64,000 nt of DNA from Shimia sagamensis (GTDB taxonomy: Bacteria; Pseudomonadota; Alphaproteobacteria; Rhodobacterales; Rhodobacteraceae): NCBI RefSeq assembly GCF_900182745.1, contig NZ_FXTY01000003.1, positions 480,108 through 544,107 on the forward strand, given 5' to 3'. Of this stretch, positions 50,245-64,000 are shown in pieces. The notes beneath the pieces were generated by a model. That model did no database searches, was not told where the DNA came from, and saw only the letters and a list, made by a program, of their open reading frames with translations. Numbering within the stretch: position 1 is the stretch's first letter; the number at the start of each line of letters is the position of its first letter. A program made the translations under genes and the position numbers.

Positions 50245-53200
50245 ATGGCTCAAAGCTTCCTTGGCCAGAAACGTCTACGTAAATACTACGGTAAAATCCG
50301 TGAAGTTCTAGAGATGCCGAACCTGATTGAGGTTCAGAAATCTTCTTATGATCTGTTCTTGAAATCCGGCGATCTTGAAATCCCCACCGACGGTGAGGGT
50401 ATCAAAGGCGTGTTCCAATCGGTCTTCCCGATCAAGGATTTCAACGAAACCAGCGTGCTGGAATTTGTCAACTACGAGCTGGAAAAGCCGAAGTATGACG
50501 TTGAGGAATGCCAGCAGCGTGACATGACCTATAGCGCACCGCTGAAGGTCACTCTGCGTCTGATCGTATTTGATGTGGACGAAGACACTGGCGCCAAGTC
50601 GGTCAAAGACATCAAAGAGCAAGACGTCTTCATGGGCGACATGCCTCTGATGACTCAGAACGGCACTTTTGTTGTGAACGGCACCGAGCGTGTGATCGTG
50701 TCTCAGATGCACCGTTCTCCGGGCGTGTTCTTTGACCACGACAAAGGCAAAACCCACTCCTCCGGCAAACTGCTGTTTGCCTGCCGCATCATCCCATATC
50801 GCGGCAGCTGGTTGGACTTTGAGTTTGACGCCAAAGACATCGTATACGCGCGTATCGACCGCCGTCGTAAGCTACCTGTGACCACCCTGCTGTATGCATT
50901 GGGTCTGGACCAGGAAGCCATCATGGATGCCTACTACGACACCGTGAACTTCAAACTGGACAAGAGCAAAGGTTGGGTCACCAAGTTCTTCCCTGAGCGC
51001 GTACGCGGCACCCGCCCAACACAAGATCTGATCGACGCGGCGACTGGTGAAGTGATTGCCGAAGCTGGCAAGAAAATCACGCCACGTGCGGTTAAGAAGA
51101 TCATCGACGACGGCAAGATCACCGATCTGCTGGTGCCGTTTGAGCACATCGTTGGCAAGTTTGTCTCCCAGGACCTCATCAATGAGGAAACCGGTGCGAT
51201 CTATGTCGAAGCTGGTGACGAGCTGACACTGGAATATGACAAAGACGGCGACCTGATCGGCGGCACTGTGAAAGATCTGGTTGATGCCGGCTTCACCGAC
51301 ATCCCGGTTCTGGACATCGACAACGTCAATGTTGGCCCCTACATGCGCAACACCATGGCGGCAGATAAGAACATGGGTCGCGACACCGCGCTTATGGACA
51401 TCTACCGTGTGATGCGTCCGGGTGAGCCACCCACCGTTGATGCTGCGTCCAACCTGTTTGACACATTGTTCTTTGATTCTGAGCGTTACGACCTGTCTGC
51501 GGTTGGCCGTGTGAAGATGAACATGCGTCTTGCTTTGGATGCACCTGACACGCTGCGCACCCTGCGCAAAGAAGACATTGTGTCCTGCATCAAAGCGCTG
51601 GTCATGCTGCGCGACGGCAAAGGCGACATCGACGACATCGACCACCTCGGCAACCGTCGTGTGCGCTCCGTTGGTGAACTGATGGAAAACCAGTACCGCG
51701 TAGGTCTGCTGCGTATGGAACGCGCGATCAAAGAGCGTATGAGCTCTGTTGAGATCGACACGGTCATGCCGCAGGATCTGATCAACGCAAAACCAGCGGC
51801 AGCAGCTGTACGTGAATTCTTCGGCTCTTCGCAGCTGTCGCAGTTCATGGACCAAACCAACCCGCTGTCTGAAGTGACACACAAGCGCCGTCTGTCTGCG
51901 CTTGGGCCAGGCGGTCTGACCCGTGAACGTGCCGGCTTTGAGGTACGCGACGTGCACGCGACCCACTATGGTCGCATGTGTCCGATTGAAACGCCGGAAG
52001 GTCCAAACATTGGTCTGATCAACTCGCTGGCGACCTTTGCCCGCGTGAACAAATATGGCTTCATCGAAACACCGTATCGCAAGGTTGAGAACGGCGTGGT
52101 CACTGATGAGGTGAACTACATGTCCGCAACCGAAGAGCAGCGTCACACCGTGGCGCAGGCCAACGCCTCGCTCGACGAAAACGGCAAGTTCACCAATGAG
52201 TTCGTGAACACCCGTCAGTCTGGCGAATACACGCTGGCCGCTTCGGAAAACGTTGACCTGATCGACGTGAGCCCGAAACAGCTGGTGTCTGTGGCGGCCT
52301 CGCTGATCCCGTTCCTTGAAAACGACGATGCGAACCGGGCCTTGATGGGCTCGAACATGCAACGTCAAGCGGTTCCACTGTTGCGTGCGGAAGCACCACT
52401 GGTTGGCACCGGTATCGAGGAAAAAGTGGCGATCGACTCCGGCGCGGCCATTCAGGCCAAACGCGCAGGGATCATCGACCAAGTGGATGCGCAGCGTATT
52501 GTTGTGCGTGCGACCTCTGATCTGGAACTGGGCGACGCGGGTGTGGACATCTACCGTCTGCGCAAGTTCCAACGCTCCAACCAGAACACCTGCATCAACC
52601 AGCGTCCGCTGGTGAAAGTGGGCGACACAGTGTCCAAAGCGGAAGTCATCGCAGATGGCCCGTCGACTGACATTGGTGAATTGGCTCTGGGTAAAAACGT
52701 GGTTGTCGCGTTTATGCCTTGGAACGGCTACAACTACGAAGACTCCATTCTGATCTCCGAGCGTATCGCGCGTGACGACGTGTTTACTTCGGTTCACATC
52801 GAAGAATTCGAAGTTGCCGCACGTGACACCAAGCTTGGTCCAGAGGAAATCACTCGCGACATTCCAAACGTCGGTGAAGAAGCGCTGCGCAACCTCGACG
52901 AGGCGGGCATCGTATACATCGGTGCGGACGTTGAGCCGGGCGACATTCTGGTGGGTAAGATCACACCAAAAGGCGAAAGCCCAATGACGCCGGAAGAAAA
53001 GCTTCTGCGCGCCATCTTTGGTGAGAAAGCCTCTGACGTACGTGACACCTCGTTGCGTGTGAAGCCGGGTGACTTTGGTACGGTTGTGGAAGTACGTGTC
53101 TTTAACCGCCACGGTGTGGAAAAAGACGAACGTGCACTGCAGATCGAGCGTGAAGAGATCGAACGTCTGGCGCGTGACCGCGACGACGAACTGGCGATCC

Positions 53201-54381
53201 TGGACCGCAACATCTACGCCCGTCTTAAAGGCATGGTGCTTGGCAAAGTGGCCGTGAAGGGCCCTAAAGGCGTGAAAGCCAACTCTGAGATCTCCGAAGA
53301 GTTGCTGGCGTCGATGAGCCGCGGTCAGTGGTGGCAGCTGGCATTGGCTGAAGAAGCTGATGCACAGGTTGTTGAGGCCCTGAACGAGCAGTACGAGATC
53401 CAGAAACGTGCGCTTGAGCACCGTTTTGAGGACAAAGTTGAGAAAGTCCGTCGTGGCGACGATCTGCCACCAGGTGTGATGAAGATGGTCAAAGTCTTCA
53501 TCGCCGTGAAGCGTAAGCTTCAGCCGGGTGATAAAATGGCCGGTCGTCACGGGAACAAAGGTGTTATTTCCAAGGTTGTGCCTATGGAAGACATGCCGTT
53601 CCTCGCAGACGGTACGCCGGTTGACTTCTGTCTGAACCCACTGGGTGTGCCTTCGCGTATGAACGTTGGTCAGATCCTTGAAACCCACATGGGTTGGGCC
53701 GCACGTGGTCTGGGTGTGAACGTGGACGAAGCGCTGCAGGAATACCGTCGCTCCGGCGATCTGACCCCTGTACGTGAAGCCATGCACTTGGCCTATGGTG
53801 ATGATGTCTACGAAGAAGGCATCTCCGGCATGGACGAAGGTCAGCTTCTGGAAGCTGCCGGCAACGTGACCAACGGTGTGCCAATCGCGACACCAGTGTT
53901 TGACGGCGCCAAAGAAGGCGACGTGAACAACGCTCTGGTGCGTGCTGGCTTCTCTGAAAGCGGTCAGTCGGTTCTGTTTGATGGCCGCACAGGTGAGCAG
54001 TTTGCCCGCCCTGTGACTGTGGGCATCAAGTACCTGCTGAAACTGCACCACCTTGTGGATGACAAAATCCACGCGCGTTCCACTGGTCCGTACTCCTTGG
54101 TCACACAGCAGCCGCTGGGTGGTAAGGCACAGTTCGGTGGTCAGCGCTTTGGTGAGATGGAAGTCTGGGCTCTGGAAGCTTACGGCGCCGCCTACACGCT
54201 GCAGGAAATGCTGACCGTGAAGTCGGATGACGTGGCAGGCCGGACCAAGGTCTATGAAAGCATCGTCAAGGGCGAGGACAACTTCGAAGCGGGCGTCCCA
54301 GAATCGTTCAACGTTCTGGTGAAAGAAGTTCGGGGCCTCGGCCTGAATATGGAACTCCTGGATACGGAGGAAGGTGAATGA
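50245..54381 (+). CDS. rpoB: DNA-directed RNA polymerase subunit beta
   Basis: 1378 residues from ATG 50245 ([17 protein letters not shown]), preceded by AAAGGTG; the frame from 50191 is unsupported. RpoB landmarks: the rifampicin-binding cluster [20 protein letters not shown] with wild-type residues, [10 protein letters not shown] and the C-terminal clamp region [27 protein letters not shown]. The end, LDTEEGE, is normal. rpoC follows 55 bases downstream. Two long minus-strand frames across this gene are codon-bias shadows. Confidence 0.98.
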   Translation: MAQSFLGQKRLRKYYGKIREVLEMPNLIEVQKSSYDLFLKSGDLEIPTDGEGIKGVFQSVFPIKDFNETSVLEFVNYELEKPKYDVEECQQRDMTYSAPLKVTLRLIVFDVDEDTGAKSVKDIKEQDVFMGDMPLMTQNGTFVVNGTERVIVSQMHRSPGVFFDHDKGKTHSSGKLLFACRIIPYRGSWLDFEFDAKDIVYARIDRRRKLPVTTLLYALGLDQEAIMDAYYDTVNFKLDKSKGWVTKFFPERVRGTRPTQDLIDAATGEVIAEAGKKITPRAVKKIIDDGKITDLLVPFEHIVGKFVSQDLINEETGAIYVEAGDELTLEYDKDGDLIGGTVKDLVDAGFTDIPVLDIDNVNVGPYMRNTMAADKNMGRDTALMDIYRVMRPGEPPTVDAASNLFDTLFFDSERYDLSAVGRVKMNMRLALDAPDTLRTLRKEDIVSCIKALVMLRDGKGDIDDIDHLGNRRVRSVGELMENQYRVGLLRMERAIKERMSSVEIDTVMPQDLINAKPAAAAVREFFGSSQLSQFMDQTNPLSEVTHKRRLSALGPGGLTRERAGFEVRDVHATHYGRMCPIETPEGPNIGLINSLATFARVNKYGFIETPYRKVENGVVTDEVNYMSATEEQRHTVAQANASLDENGKFTNEFVNTRQSGEYTLAASENVDLIDVSPKQLVSVAASLIPFLENDDANRALMGSNMQRQAVPLLRAEAPLVGTGIEEKVAIDSGAAIQAKRAGIIDQVDAQRIVVRATSDLELGDAGVDIYRLRKFQRSNQNTCINQRPLVKVGDTVSKAEVIADGPSTDIGELALGKNVVVAFMPWNGYNYEDSILISERIARDDVFTSVHIEEFEVAARDTKLGPEEITRDIPNVGEEALRNLDEAGIVYIGADVEPGDILVGKITPKGESPMTPEEKLLRAIFGEKASDVRDTSLRVKPGDFGTVVEVRVFNRHGVEKDERALQIEREEIERLARDRDDELAILDRNIYARLKGMVLGKVAVKGPKGVKANSEISEELLASMSRGQWWQLALAEEADAQVVEALNEQYEIQKRALEHRFEDKVEKVRRGDDLPPGVMKMVKVFIAVKRKLQPGDKMAGRHGNKGVISKVVPMEDMPFLADGTPVDFCLNPLGVPSRMNVGQILETHMGWAARGLGVNVDEALQEYRRSGDLTPVREAMHLAYGDDVYEEGISGMDEGQLLEAAGNVTNGVPIATPVFDGAKEGDVNNALVRAGFSESGQSVLFDGRTGEQFARPVTVGIKYLLKLHHLVDDKIHARSTGPYSLVTQQPLGGKAQFGGQRFGEMEVWALEAYGAAYTLQEMLTVKSDDVAGRTKVYESIVKGEDNFEAGVPESFNVLVKEVRGLGLNMELLDTEEGE

Positions 54382-54436
54382 GGGCGTCAGCCCTCACTCC
54401 ATTCCCTCTCCTCCCAACCAAATTTGAGGTATCAAA

Positions 54437-58684
<4,248 letters not shown>

Positions 58685-58715
58685 GCTTCGATCACGTCAC
58701 TGACCTGATTTAGAA

Positions 58716-58746
58716 GGGCCCCCGGCATTGCGCCGGGGGCCCTTTT
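58716..58746 (+). terminator. Intrinsic terminator after rpoC
   Basis: Eleven perfect pairs GGGCCCCCGGC/GCCGGGGGCCC, five-base loop, then TTTT. Confidence 0.95.
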
Positions 58747-58845
58747 GCCTTTCGCGAGGATATTTTTTGAAAGTGAATGTGTGGCCTTGGCAAGGGGGCA
58801 GCTCGGGCCTAGTCTCGCGCGGTTGCATTCAGGGAAGGGCGGCAG

Positions 58846-59736
58846 ATGGCGGCAATGTCAGACAACACCAAGGGCGCTCTCTTGATGATCTGCTCTATGG
58901 CGGCGTTTACGTTTAACGACACGCTGGTGAAAACGCTGGGCATGGATGTACCGCTATTTCAGATGTTGTTTCTGCGCGGTGTACTGGCGTCCATCCTGAT
59001 TTTGGGACTGGCAAAATCCCTTGGCAAGCTGCGTTGGAATCTTGGTCGTCAGGACTGGGCGTTGGTGATCGTCCGCACTCTGGCCGAAATTGGGGCGGCC
59101 TATTTCTTCATTACCGCGCTCTATCACATGCCGTTGGCCAACGTGACGGCGATCCTGCAAATCCTACCACTCACCGTGACTCTTGGTGGGGCGTTATTTT
59201 TTGGCGAGGCTGTGGGCTGGCGCAGAGCTTCTGCGATTGCGGCCGGGTTTTGCGGCATGTTGCTGATTGTACGGCCCGGTCCCGAAGGGTTTGATGAATA
59301 TGCAATCTACGCAATGATCGCAGTTGTTTTTGTCACAGTGCGCGATCTTTCAACCCGAAAGATGTCGGCCAATGTGCCGTCTTTGACGGTGACGTTGGTT
59401 GCCTCTTTGGGGGTGATGGCCTTTGCCGGCGTGGCATGTTTGGGCGCCGATTGGGTGACACTGGATGGCCGCCAATGGGCGCTGCTGAGTGGCGCGGCAC
59501 TGTTCATTTTGGGGGGCTATCTGTTTTCTGTACTGGTTATGCGTGTGGGGGAAGTCAGCTTCATTGCGCCGTTCCGTTACAGTGGCCTGCTTTGGGCCTT
59601 GGTGCTTGGCTTTGCGGTGTTTGGTGATTGGCCTGACCCGATCACGCTGACCGGCGCTGCAATTGTGGTTGGCGCTGGTGTGTTCACCTTGTTGCGCGGC
59701 CGCAAGCTGTCTCAGGAAAAGGTTGCACGCACCTGA
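58846..59736 (+). CDS. EamA/DMT-superfamily transporter
   Basis: 296 residues with about ten hydrophobic helices in two EamA repeats (for example LLMICSMAAFTFNDTLVKTL and FIAPFRYSGLLWALVLGFAVFG). The family exports or imports small metabolites such as amino acids and nucleotide sugars; the substrate is unknown. ATG at 58846 is preceded by GGGAAGGGCGG; ATG 58855 is possible. The 3' end overlaps the convergent glycosyltransferase gene by 25 bases. Confidence 0.9.
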   Translation: MAAMSDNTKGALLMICSMAAFTFNDTLVKTLGMDVPLFQMLFLRGVLASILILGLAKSLGKLRWNLGRQDWALVIVRTLAEIGAAYFFITALYHMPLANVTAILQILPLTVTLGGALFFGEAVGWRRASAIAAGFCGMLLIVRPGPEGFDEYAIYAMIAVVFVTVRDLSTRKMSANVPSLTVTLVASLGVMAFAGVACLGADWVTLDGRQWALLSGAALFILGGYLFSVLVMRVGEVSFIAPFRYSGLLWALVLGFAVFGDWPDPITLTGAAIVVGAGVFTLLRGRKLSQEKVART

Positions 59737-60527
59737 TCCACGTCGATGGCAAAGCGGGCTTTGAGCTCGGCTTCCTGCTCCACTGTCAGTGGTTCCACCG
59801 GCACGGGTTTCACCTTTTTCTGACGACTGTCGTTATAGCCATTGTGGGTGCGCACCCACATCGGCGTGTCGGTGAAGCTCACCGTTGGCATAAACTGGTT
59901 CATGATGCCATGGCGGAAATTCATGATGGTCAGGGGGCAACCGCCACGCACATACATGCCCAATGACGCCACATAGAGATTGCGTATGGTGTCGGTGGCC
60001 GCGATGCCGTCGGCGCTCATTTCTGCAATGATGCCGCGGTTCCAGTCAAACGCGACGGAGCGGTTTTCCAACAAGCCCGGCACGGCGTTGACCGCTTCGC
60101 GGAAGCGCTCAAAAAAGTCGACCGAAATTGCATCATCATCATCGTGGCGGAATTGCAAACACGGCGCTTTGGGATCTTTGCGGGCGCCGTTGATCAGCTC
60201 TTTCATCAACGGGCGGTGAGGTTTTGGTTCATGCGCTACAATGGAGATCTGCGGGATATTGGCCGTGATGTCATGCAGGCGGTCTACGTGATGTTTGGGC
60301 AGCGTGTCGCCAATCACAATGATCATTTCAAAATTCTGATCGGTTTGCGCCTGCAAGCAGGGCAGAGCGACGGTCTCCATCAGTTGAAACCGCTCCTCCA
60401 ATCTGTCTTCGGCATAGAGAAAGGCAATCCGATCCTCGATGGTCTCATGTTCCACTTGAAACCCACCCAAAGCCGGGTAAGAAAACCGGCATAGGCCGAT
60501 GGCCTGCATGTCCCTGCTGTCGATCAT
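59712..60527 (-). CDS. Putative glycosyltransferase (rhamnosyltransferase-like, PF11316 type)
   Basis: 271 residues from ATG 60527, behind AAGGGC. The N-terminal region GLCRFSYPALGGFQVEHETIEDRI and FEMIIVIGDTLPKHHVDRLHDI, then the metal-binding acidic stretch LQFRHDDDDAISVDFFERF, match the family annotated as putative rhamnosyltransferase in alphaproteobacteria. It probably acts in the cytoplasm on surface polysaccharide. The frame upstream to 60602 lacks a ribosome-binding site. It overlaps the convergent transporter gene by 25 bases and is divergent from rpsL. Confidence 0.8.
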   Translation of the reverse strand: MIDSRDMQAIGLCRFSYPALGGFQVEHETIEDRIAFLYAEDRLEERFQLMETVALPCLQAQTDQNFEMIIVIGDTLPKHHVDRLHDITANIPQISIVAHEPKPHRPLMKELINGARKDPKAPCLQFRHDDDDAISVDFFERFREAVNAVPGLLENRSVAFDWNRGIIAEMSADGIAATDTIRNLYVASLGMYVRGGCPLTIMNFRHGIMNQFMPTVSFTDTPMWVRTHNGYNDSRQKKVKPVPVEPLTVEQEAELKARFAIDVDQVRATFS

Positions 60528-60854
60528 GAAATTGCCCTTCTTGTTCTTGGGCGCACATTGGCAGGGCGCGTCACCAAGCGCAACAGGGGCGGCTGTTGAC
60601 AAGAGGTGCGACTCCCCATATACGCGCGCTTATCCGGCAATGGGACATCTGTATCCTGAGCCGTTTCACACCTGTAGTGGTCAAGTTCCGGTCTACTTTG
60701 AAGACCGCAACCGCTGAGACCTCACCGCGTCGTTTGCCTCGGAATGGAAACGATTGCGGTTTTTGCGCTTGTGTTCGCACAAGGCGTGAAAAATCAGATA
60801 ACCGCGTTGGGCTTCGGTCCGGCGTATAAATGGAAGCAATAGGAAAGAGACCCT
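60528..60854. other. Region upstream of rpsL
   Basis: About 330 bases between the divergent glycosyltransferase and rpsL. It carries the promoter at 60596-60624, about 230 bases ahead of rpsL, and no credible gene. The long leader may take part in S12/S7-type autoregulation, but I recognise no specific structure. Confidence 0.4.
60596..60624 (+). promoter_or_regulatory. Sigma-70 promoter candidate for rpsL-rpsG-fusA-tuf
   Basis: Perfect -35 TTGACA, 17-base spacer and -10 TATACG. Orientation and optimal spacing suit strong expression of the downstream translation operon. Confidence 0.65.
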
Positions 60855-61226
60855 ATGCCAACGATTCAACAGCTGATCCGCAAACCGCGTCAGCCTAAAA
60901 TCAAGCGCTCCAAGTCGCAGCACCTGGAGCAGTGCCCTCAGAAACGTGGCGTTTGCACACGCGTGTACACAACCACGCCGAAGAAACCGAACTCCGCGAT
61001 GCGTAAAGTTGCAAAGGTTCGCCTGACCAACGGTTACGAAGTGATTTCCTACATCCCGGGCGAATCCCACAACCTTCAGGAACACTCCGTGGTTCTGATC
61101 CGTGGCGGTCGTGTAAAAGACCTTCCGGGTGTCCGTTACCACATTCTGCGTGGTGTTTTGGATACCCAAGGCGTCAAAGACCGTAAGCAACGTCGTTCCA
61201 AGTACGGCGCGAAGCGTCCTAAGTAA
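60855..61226 (+). CDS. rpsL: 30S ribosomal protein S12
   Basis: 123 residues. [15 protein letters not shown] begins the usual S12 sequence; the decoding-site loop [17 protein letters not shown] contains the lysine at about position 43 where streptomycin-resistance substitutions occur, here wild type. Ends YGAKRPK. ATG at 60855 follows AGGAAAGAG. First gene of the rpsL-rpsG-fusA-tuf operon. Confidence 0.98.
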   Translation: MPTIQQLIRKPRQPKIKRSKSQHLEQCPQKRGVCTRVYTTTPKKPNSAMRKVAKVRLTNGYEVISYIPGESHNLQEHSVVLIRGGRVKDLPGVRYHILRGVLDTQGVKDRKQRRSKYGAKRPK

Positions 61227-61712
<486 letters not shown>

Positions 61713-61733
61713 TTTCCAGAGGACATTAGACCA

Positions 61734-63851
61734 ATGGCACGCGAGTATACACTCAACCACTACCGCAACTTCGGTATCATGGCGCACATCGATGCAGGTA
61801 AAACCACCTGTTCCGAACGCATCCTGTTCTATACCGGCAAGTCGCACAACATCGGCGAAGTTCACGACGGCGCTGCCACCATGGACCACATGGAGCAGGA
61901 GCAAGAGCGGGGCATCACCATCACGTCGGCGGCGACCACCACGTTCTGGGAACGCACCGAAGACGGTGAGACTGCGGATTCGCCAAAGCACCGCATGAAC
62001 ATCATCGACACTCCTGGCCACGTTGACTTCACAATTGAAGTTGAACGTTCGCTGGCGGTTCTCGATGGTGCGGTTGCTTTGCTTGACGCCAACGCTGGTG
62101 TTGAGCCTCAGACTGAAACCGTGTGGCGTCAAGCTGACCGCTACAAGGTTCCGCGCATTGTGTTCGTCAACAAGATGGACAAAATCGGCGCTGACTTCTT
62201 CAACTGTGTTGAGATGATCGCTGATCGTACCGGTGCACGCCCTATGGCGATCCAGTGCCCAATCGGCGCTGAAACTGAGCTGGAAGGCTTGGTTGATCTG
62301 GTCACCATGAAAGAATGGGTTTGGGCCGGTGAAGATCTGGGCGCGTCTTGGGAGCACCGCGAAATTCGCGATGAGCTCAAAGACAAGTGTGACGAAATGC
62401 GCGCTGAGATGATCGAATTGGCTGTCGAAATGGACGACGATGCCATGGAAGCTTATCTGGAAGGTGAAGAGCCTTCTGTTGAGCTTCTGCGTGAGCTGAT
62501 CCGTAAGGGTACGCTGGCGATGGAATTTGTGCCTGTTCTCTGTGGTTCCGCGTTTAAGAACAAAGGCGTTCAGCCTCTGCTCAACGCTGTGATCGACTAT
62601 CTGCCGAGCCCGCTCGACGTTGTTGATTACATGGGCTTTAAACCTGGCGATGATGACGAAGTTCGTGACATTGCGCGTCGTGCAGACGACGACATGCCGT
62701 TCTCCGCGCTGGCGTTTAAAATCTGGAATGACCCCTTTGTGGGCTCGTTGACCTTTACCCGTATTTACTCCGGTAAATTGGAAAAGGGCGACAGCTTCCT
62801 GAACTCGACCAAAGGCAAAAAAGAGCGCGTTGGCCGCATGATGATCATGCACTCCAACGACCGTGATGAAATCAGCGAAGCATTCTCTGGTGACATTATC
62901 GCTCTGGGCGGCCTGAAGGACACCACAACCGGCGACACGCTGTGTTCGATTGCCGATCCGGTTATTTTGGAAACAATGAACTTCCCCGATCCTGTGATCG
63001 AGATTGCCGTTGAGCCAAAAACCAAAGGTGACCAGGAGAAGATGTCGACAGGCCTTCAGCGTCTGTCTGCAGAAGATCCTTCCTTCCGCGTCGAAACCGA
63101 TTTTGAATCCGGTCAGACCATCATGAAGGGCATGGGCGAACTTCACCTCGATATTCTGGTGGATCGTCTGCGTCGTGAATTTGGTGTGGACGCCAACATT
63201 GGTGCACCTCAGGTTGCGTATCGCGAGACCATTGGTCACGAAGTCGAGCACTCCTATACCCACAAGAAACAATCTGGTGGGTCCGGTCAGTACGGCGAAG
63301 TGAAGCTGCTTATCTCTCCAACAGAAGCGGGCGAAGGCTATTCCTTTGAGTCCAAAGTTGTTGGTGGTTCGGTGCCTAAGGAATACATCCCAGGTGTTGA
63401 AAAAGGCATCAAATCGGTCATGGACTCCGGTCCTCTAGCTGGCTTCCCTGTGATCGACTTCAAGGTTCAGCTGCTTGACGGTAAGTTCCACGATGTGGAC
63501 TCCAGCATTCTGGCCTTCGAAATCGCTGGCCGTATGTGCATGCGTGAAGGCATGCGCCTTGCGGGTGCAAAACTGCTTGAGCCGATCATGAAAGTCGAAG
63601 TGATTACACCAGAAGATTACACTGGTGGCATCATTGGCGATCTGACGTCTCGTCGTGGCCAGGTGACTGGTCAGGAGCCTCGCGGCAACGCTGTTGCTAT
63701 CGACGCCATGGTGCCTTTGGCCAACATGTTTGGTTACATCAACACCTTGCGTTCGATGTCTTCGGGCCGCGCGCAGTTCTCCATGCAGTTCGACCACTAC
63801 GATCCGGTTCCGCATGCCATCTCTGAAGAGATCCAAGCGAAATACGCATAA
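61734..63851 (+). CDS. fusA: Elongation factor G
   Basis: 705 residues. GTPase motifs: AHIDAGKTT (G1), DTPGHVDF (G3) and NKMDK (G4). EF-G specific blocks include [18 protein letters not shown] (switch I) and the C-terminal [28 protein letters not shown]. It drives ribosomal translocation. ATG at 61734. The stop is followed by a hairpin without T-run and then tuf. Confidence 0.98.
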   Translation: MAREYTLNHYRNFGIMAHIDAGKTTCSERILFYTGKSHNIGEVHDGAATMDHMEQEQERGITITSAATTTFWERTEDGETADSPKHRMNIIDTPGHVDFTIEVERSLAVLDGAVALLDANAGVEPQTETVWRQADRYKVPRIVFVNKMDKIGADFFNCVEMIADRTGARPMAIQCPIGAETELEGLVDLVTMKEWVWAGEDLGASWEHREIRDELKDKCDEMRAEMIELAVEMDDDAMEAYLEGEEPSVELLRELIRKGTLAMEFVPVLCGSAFKNKGVQPLLNAVIDYLPSPLDVVDYMGFKPGDDDEVRDIARRADDDMPFSALAFKIWNDPFVGSLTFTRIYSGKLEKGDSFLNSTKGKKERVGRMMIMHSNDRDEISEAFSGDIIALGGLKDTTTGDTLCSIADPVILETMNFPDPVIEIAVEPKTKGDQEKMSTGLQRLSAEDPSFRVETDFESGQTIMKGMGELHLDILVDRLRREFGVDANIGAPQVAYRETIGHEVEHSYTHKKQSGGSGQYGEVKLLISPTEAGEGYSFESKVVGGSVPKEYIPGVEKGIKSVMDSGPLAGFPVIDFKVQLLDGKFHDVDSSILAFEIAGRMCMREGMRLAGAKLLEPIMKVEVITPEDYTGGIIGDLTSRRGQVTGQEPRGNAVAIDAMVPLANMFGYINTLRSMSSGRAQFSMQFDHYDPVPHAISEEIQAKYA

Positions 63852-63859
63852 TAAAATTC

Positions 63860-63882
63860 GGGAAGCGGGCCGCCCGCTTCCC
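63860..63882 (+). other. Hairpin between fusA and tuf
   Basis: GGGAAGCGGG-ccg-CCCGCTTCCC, ten pairs with a three-base loop and no T-run, 13 bases before the tuf ribosome-binding site AAGGAGG. It likely marks mRNA processing or stabilisation rather than termination. Confidence 0.55.
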
Positions 63883-63905
63883 ACCTCAACATTAAGGAGG
63901 CCATC

Positions 63906-64000
63906 ATGGCTAAGGAAAAGTTTGAGCGCAGTAAACCGCACTGCAACATCGGCACCATTGGTCACGTTGACCACGGCAAAACCACGCTGACCGCAGCGAT
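63906..64000 (+). CDS. tuf: Elongation factor Tu (N-terminal fragment)
   Basis: The first 31 codons are in the window: [19 protein letters not shown], then [12 protein letters not shown] containing the P-loop of EF-Tu. ATG at 63906 lies five bases after AAGGAGG. The gene continues past the right edge. Position after fusA is the standard str operon arrangement. Confidence 0.97.
   Translation, partial: MAKEKFERSKPHCNIGTIGHVDHGKTTLTAA

Noticed and set aside
50872..54072. A 1066-codon minus-strand open frame across rpoB, and similar long frames at 54308-56758 and 56777-58435
   Set aside because: Antisense to highly conserved genes; their composition (His/Val/Arg rich, no recognisable domain) is what third-position bias produces.

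Overview
The window looks like a chromosomal segment from an alphaproteobacterium, most likely the Roseobacter group of the Rhodobacteraceae. That placement is an inference from protein families and gene order: the alphaproteobacterial GshA type, an mdeR-mdeA-mdeB cluster, separate rplK-rplA, rplJ-rplL, rpoB-rpoC and rpsL-rpsG-fusA-tuf blocks, sulfopyruvate-decarboxylase-like comDE, and a moderately GC-rich, ATG/GTG/TTG-starting gene set. I see no tRNA, rRNA, CRISPR array or insertion sequence.

Layout. 1-6372: end of an OmpA/BON gene, ubiA abutting divergent rsmE, a GNAT gene, a small membrane protein and gshA. 6401-9962: a minus-strand array of six small paralogous proteins of STAS/SpoIIAA-like appearance with one two-helix membrane protein among them; this is the least explained part of the window. 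10071-17580: mdeB and mdeA (methionine/2-oxobutyrate catabolism) with the divergent Lrp-type regulator mdeR, then divergent uxuA and uxaC (hexuronate catabolism). 18364-25909: an ABC-type capsule export locus (KpsD/E/M/T-like) that also carries a CDP-polyol synthesis pair and a polyol-phosphate-transferase-like protein, so a teichoic-acid-like capsule is suggested. 26107-33790: galM-like epimerase plus aldehyde dehydrogenase, comDE-like TPP decarboxylase, an orphan peptide-type binding protein, and a fused E1 alpha/beta 2-oxoacid dehydrogenase.

34054-64000: the translation/transcription superoperon (secE, nusG, rplK, rplA, rplJ, rplL, rpoB, rpoC, rpsL, rpsG, fusA, tuf), whose usual order is kept but which is split by accessory genes: a tandem SnoaL-like protein, a TetR regulator with its divergent AhpD-like target, a GNAT gene, a lone EF-Tu domain-III-like protein, a chemoreceptor, a fatty-acid desaturase, an aldose epimerase, an L,D-transpeptidase-like protein, an FAD monooxygenase, an EamA transporter and a glycosyltransferase. 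Intrinsic terminators after nusG, rplA, rplL and rpoC show that the blocks are probably separate transcription units.

Most start codons were moved from the longest open frame to the codon supported by a Shine-Dalgarno sequence or family alignment; this is stated in each entry. All family assignments were made by reading the protein sequences, without database searches.
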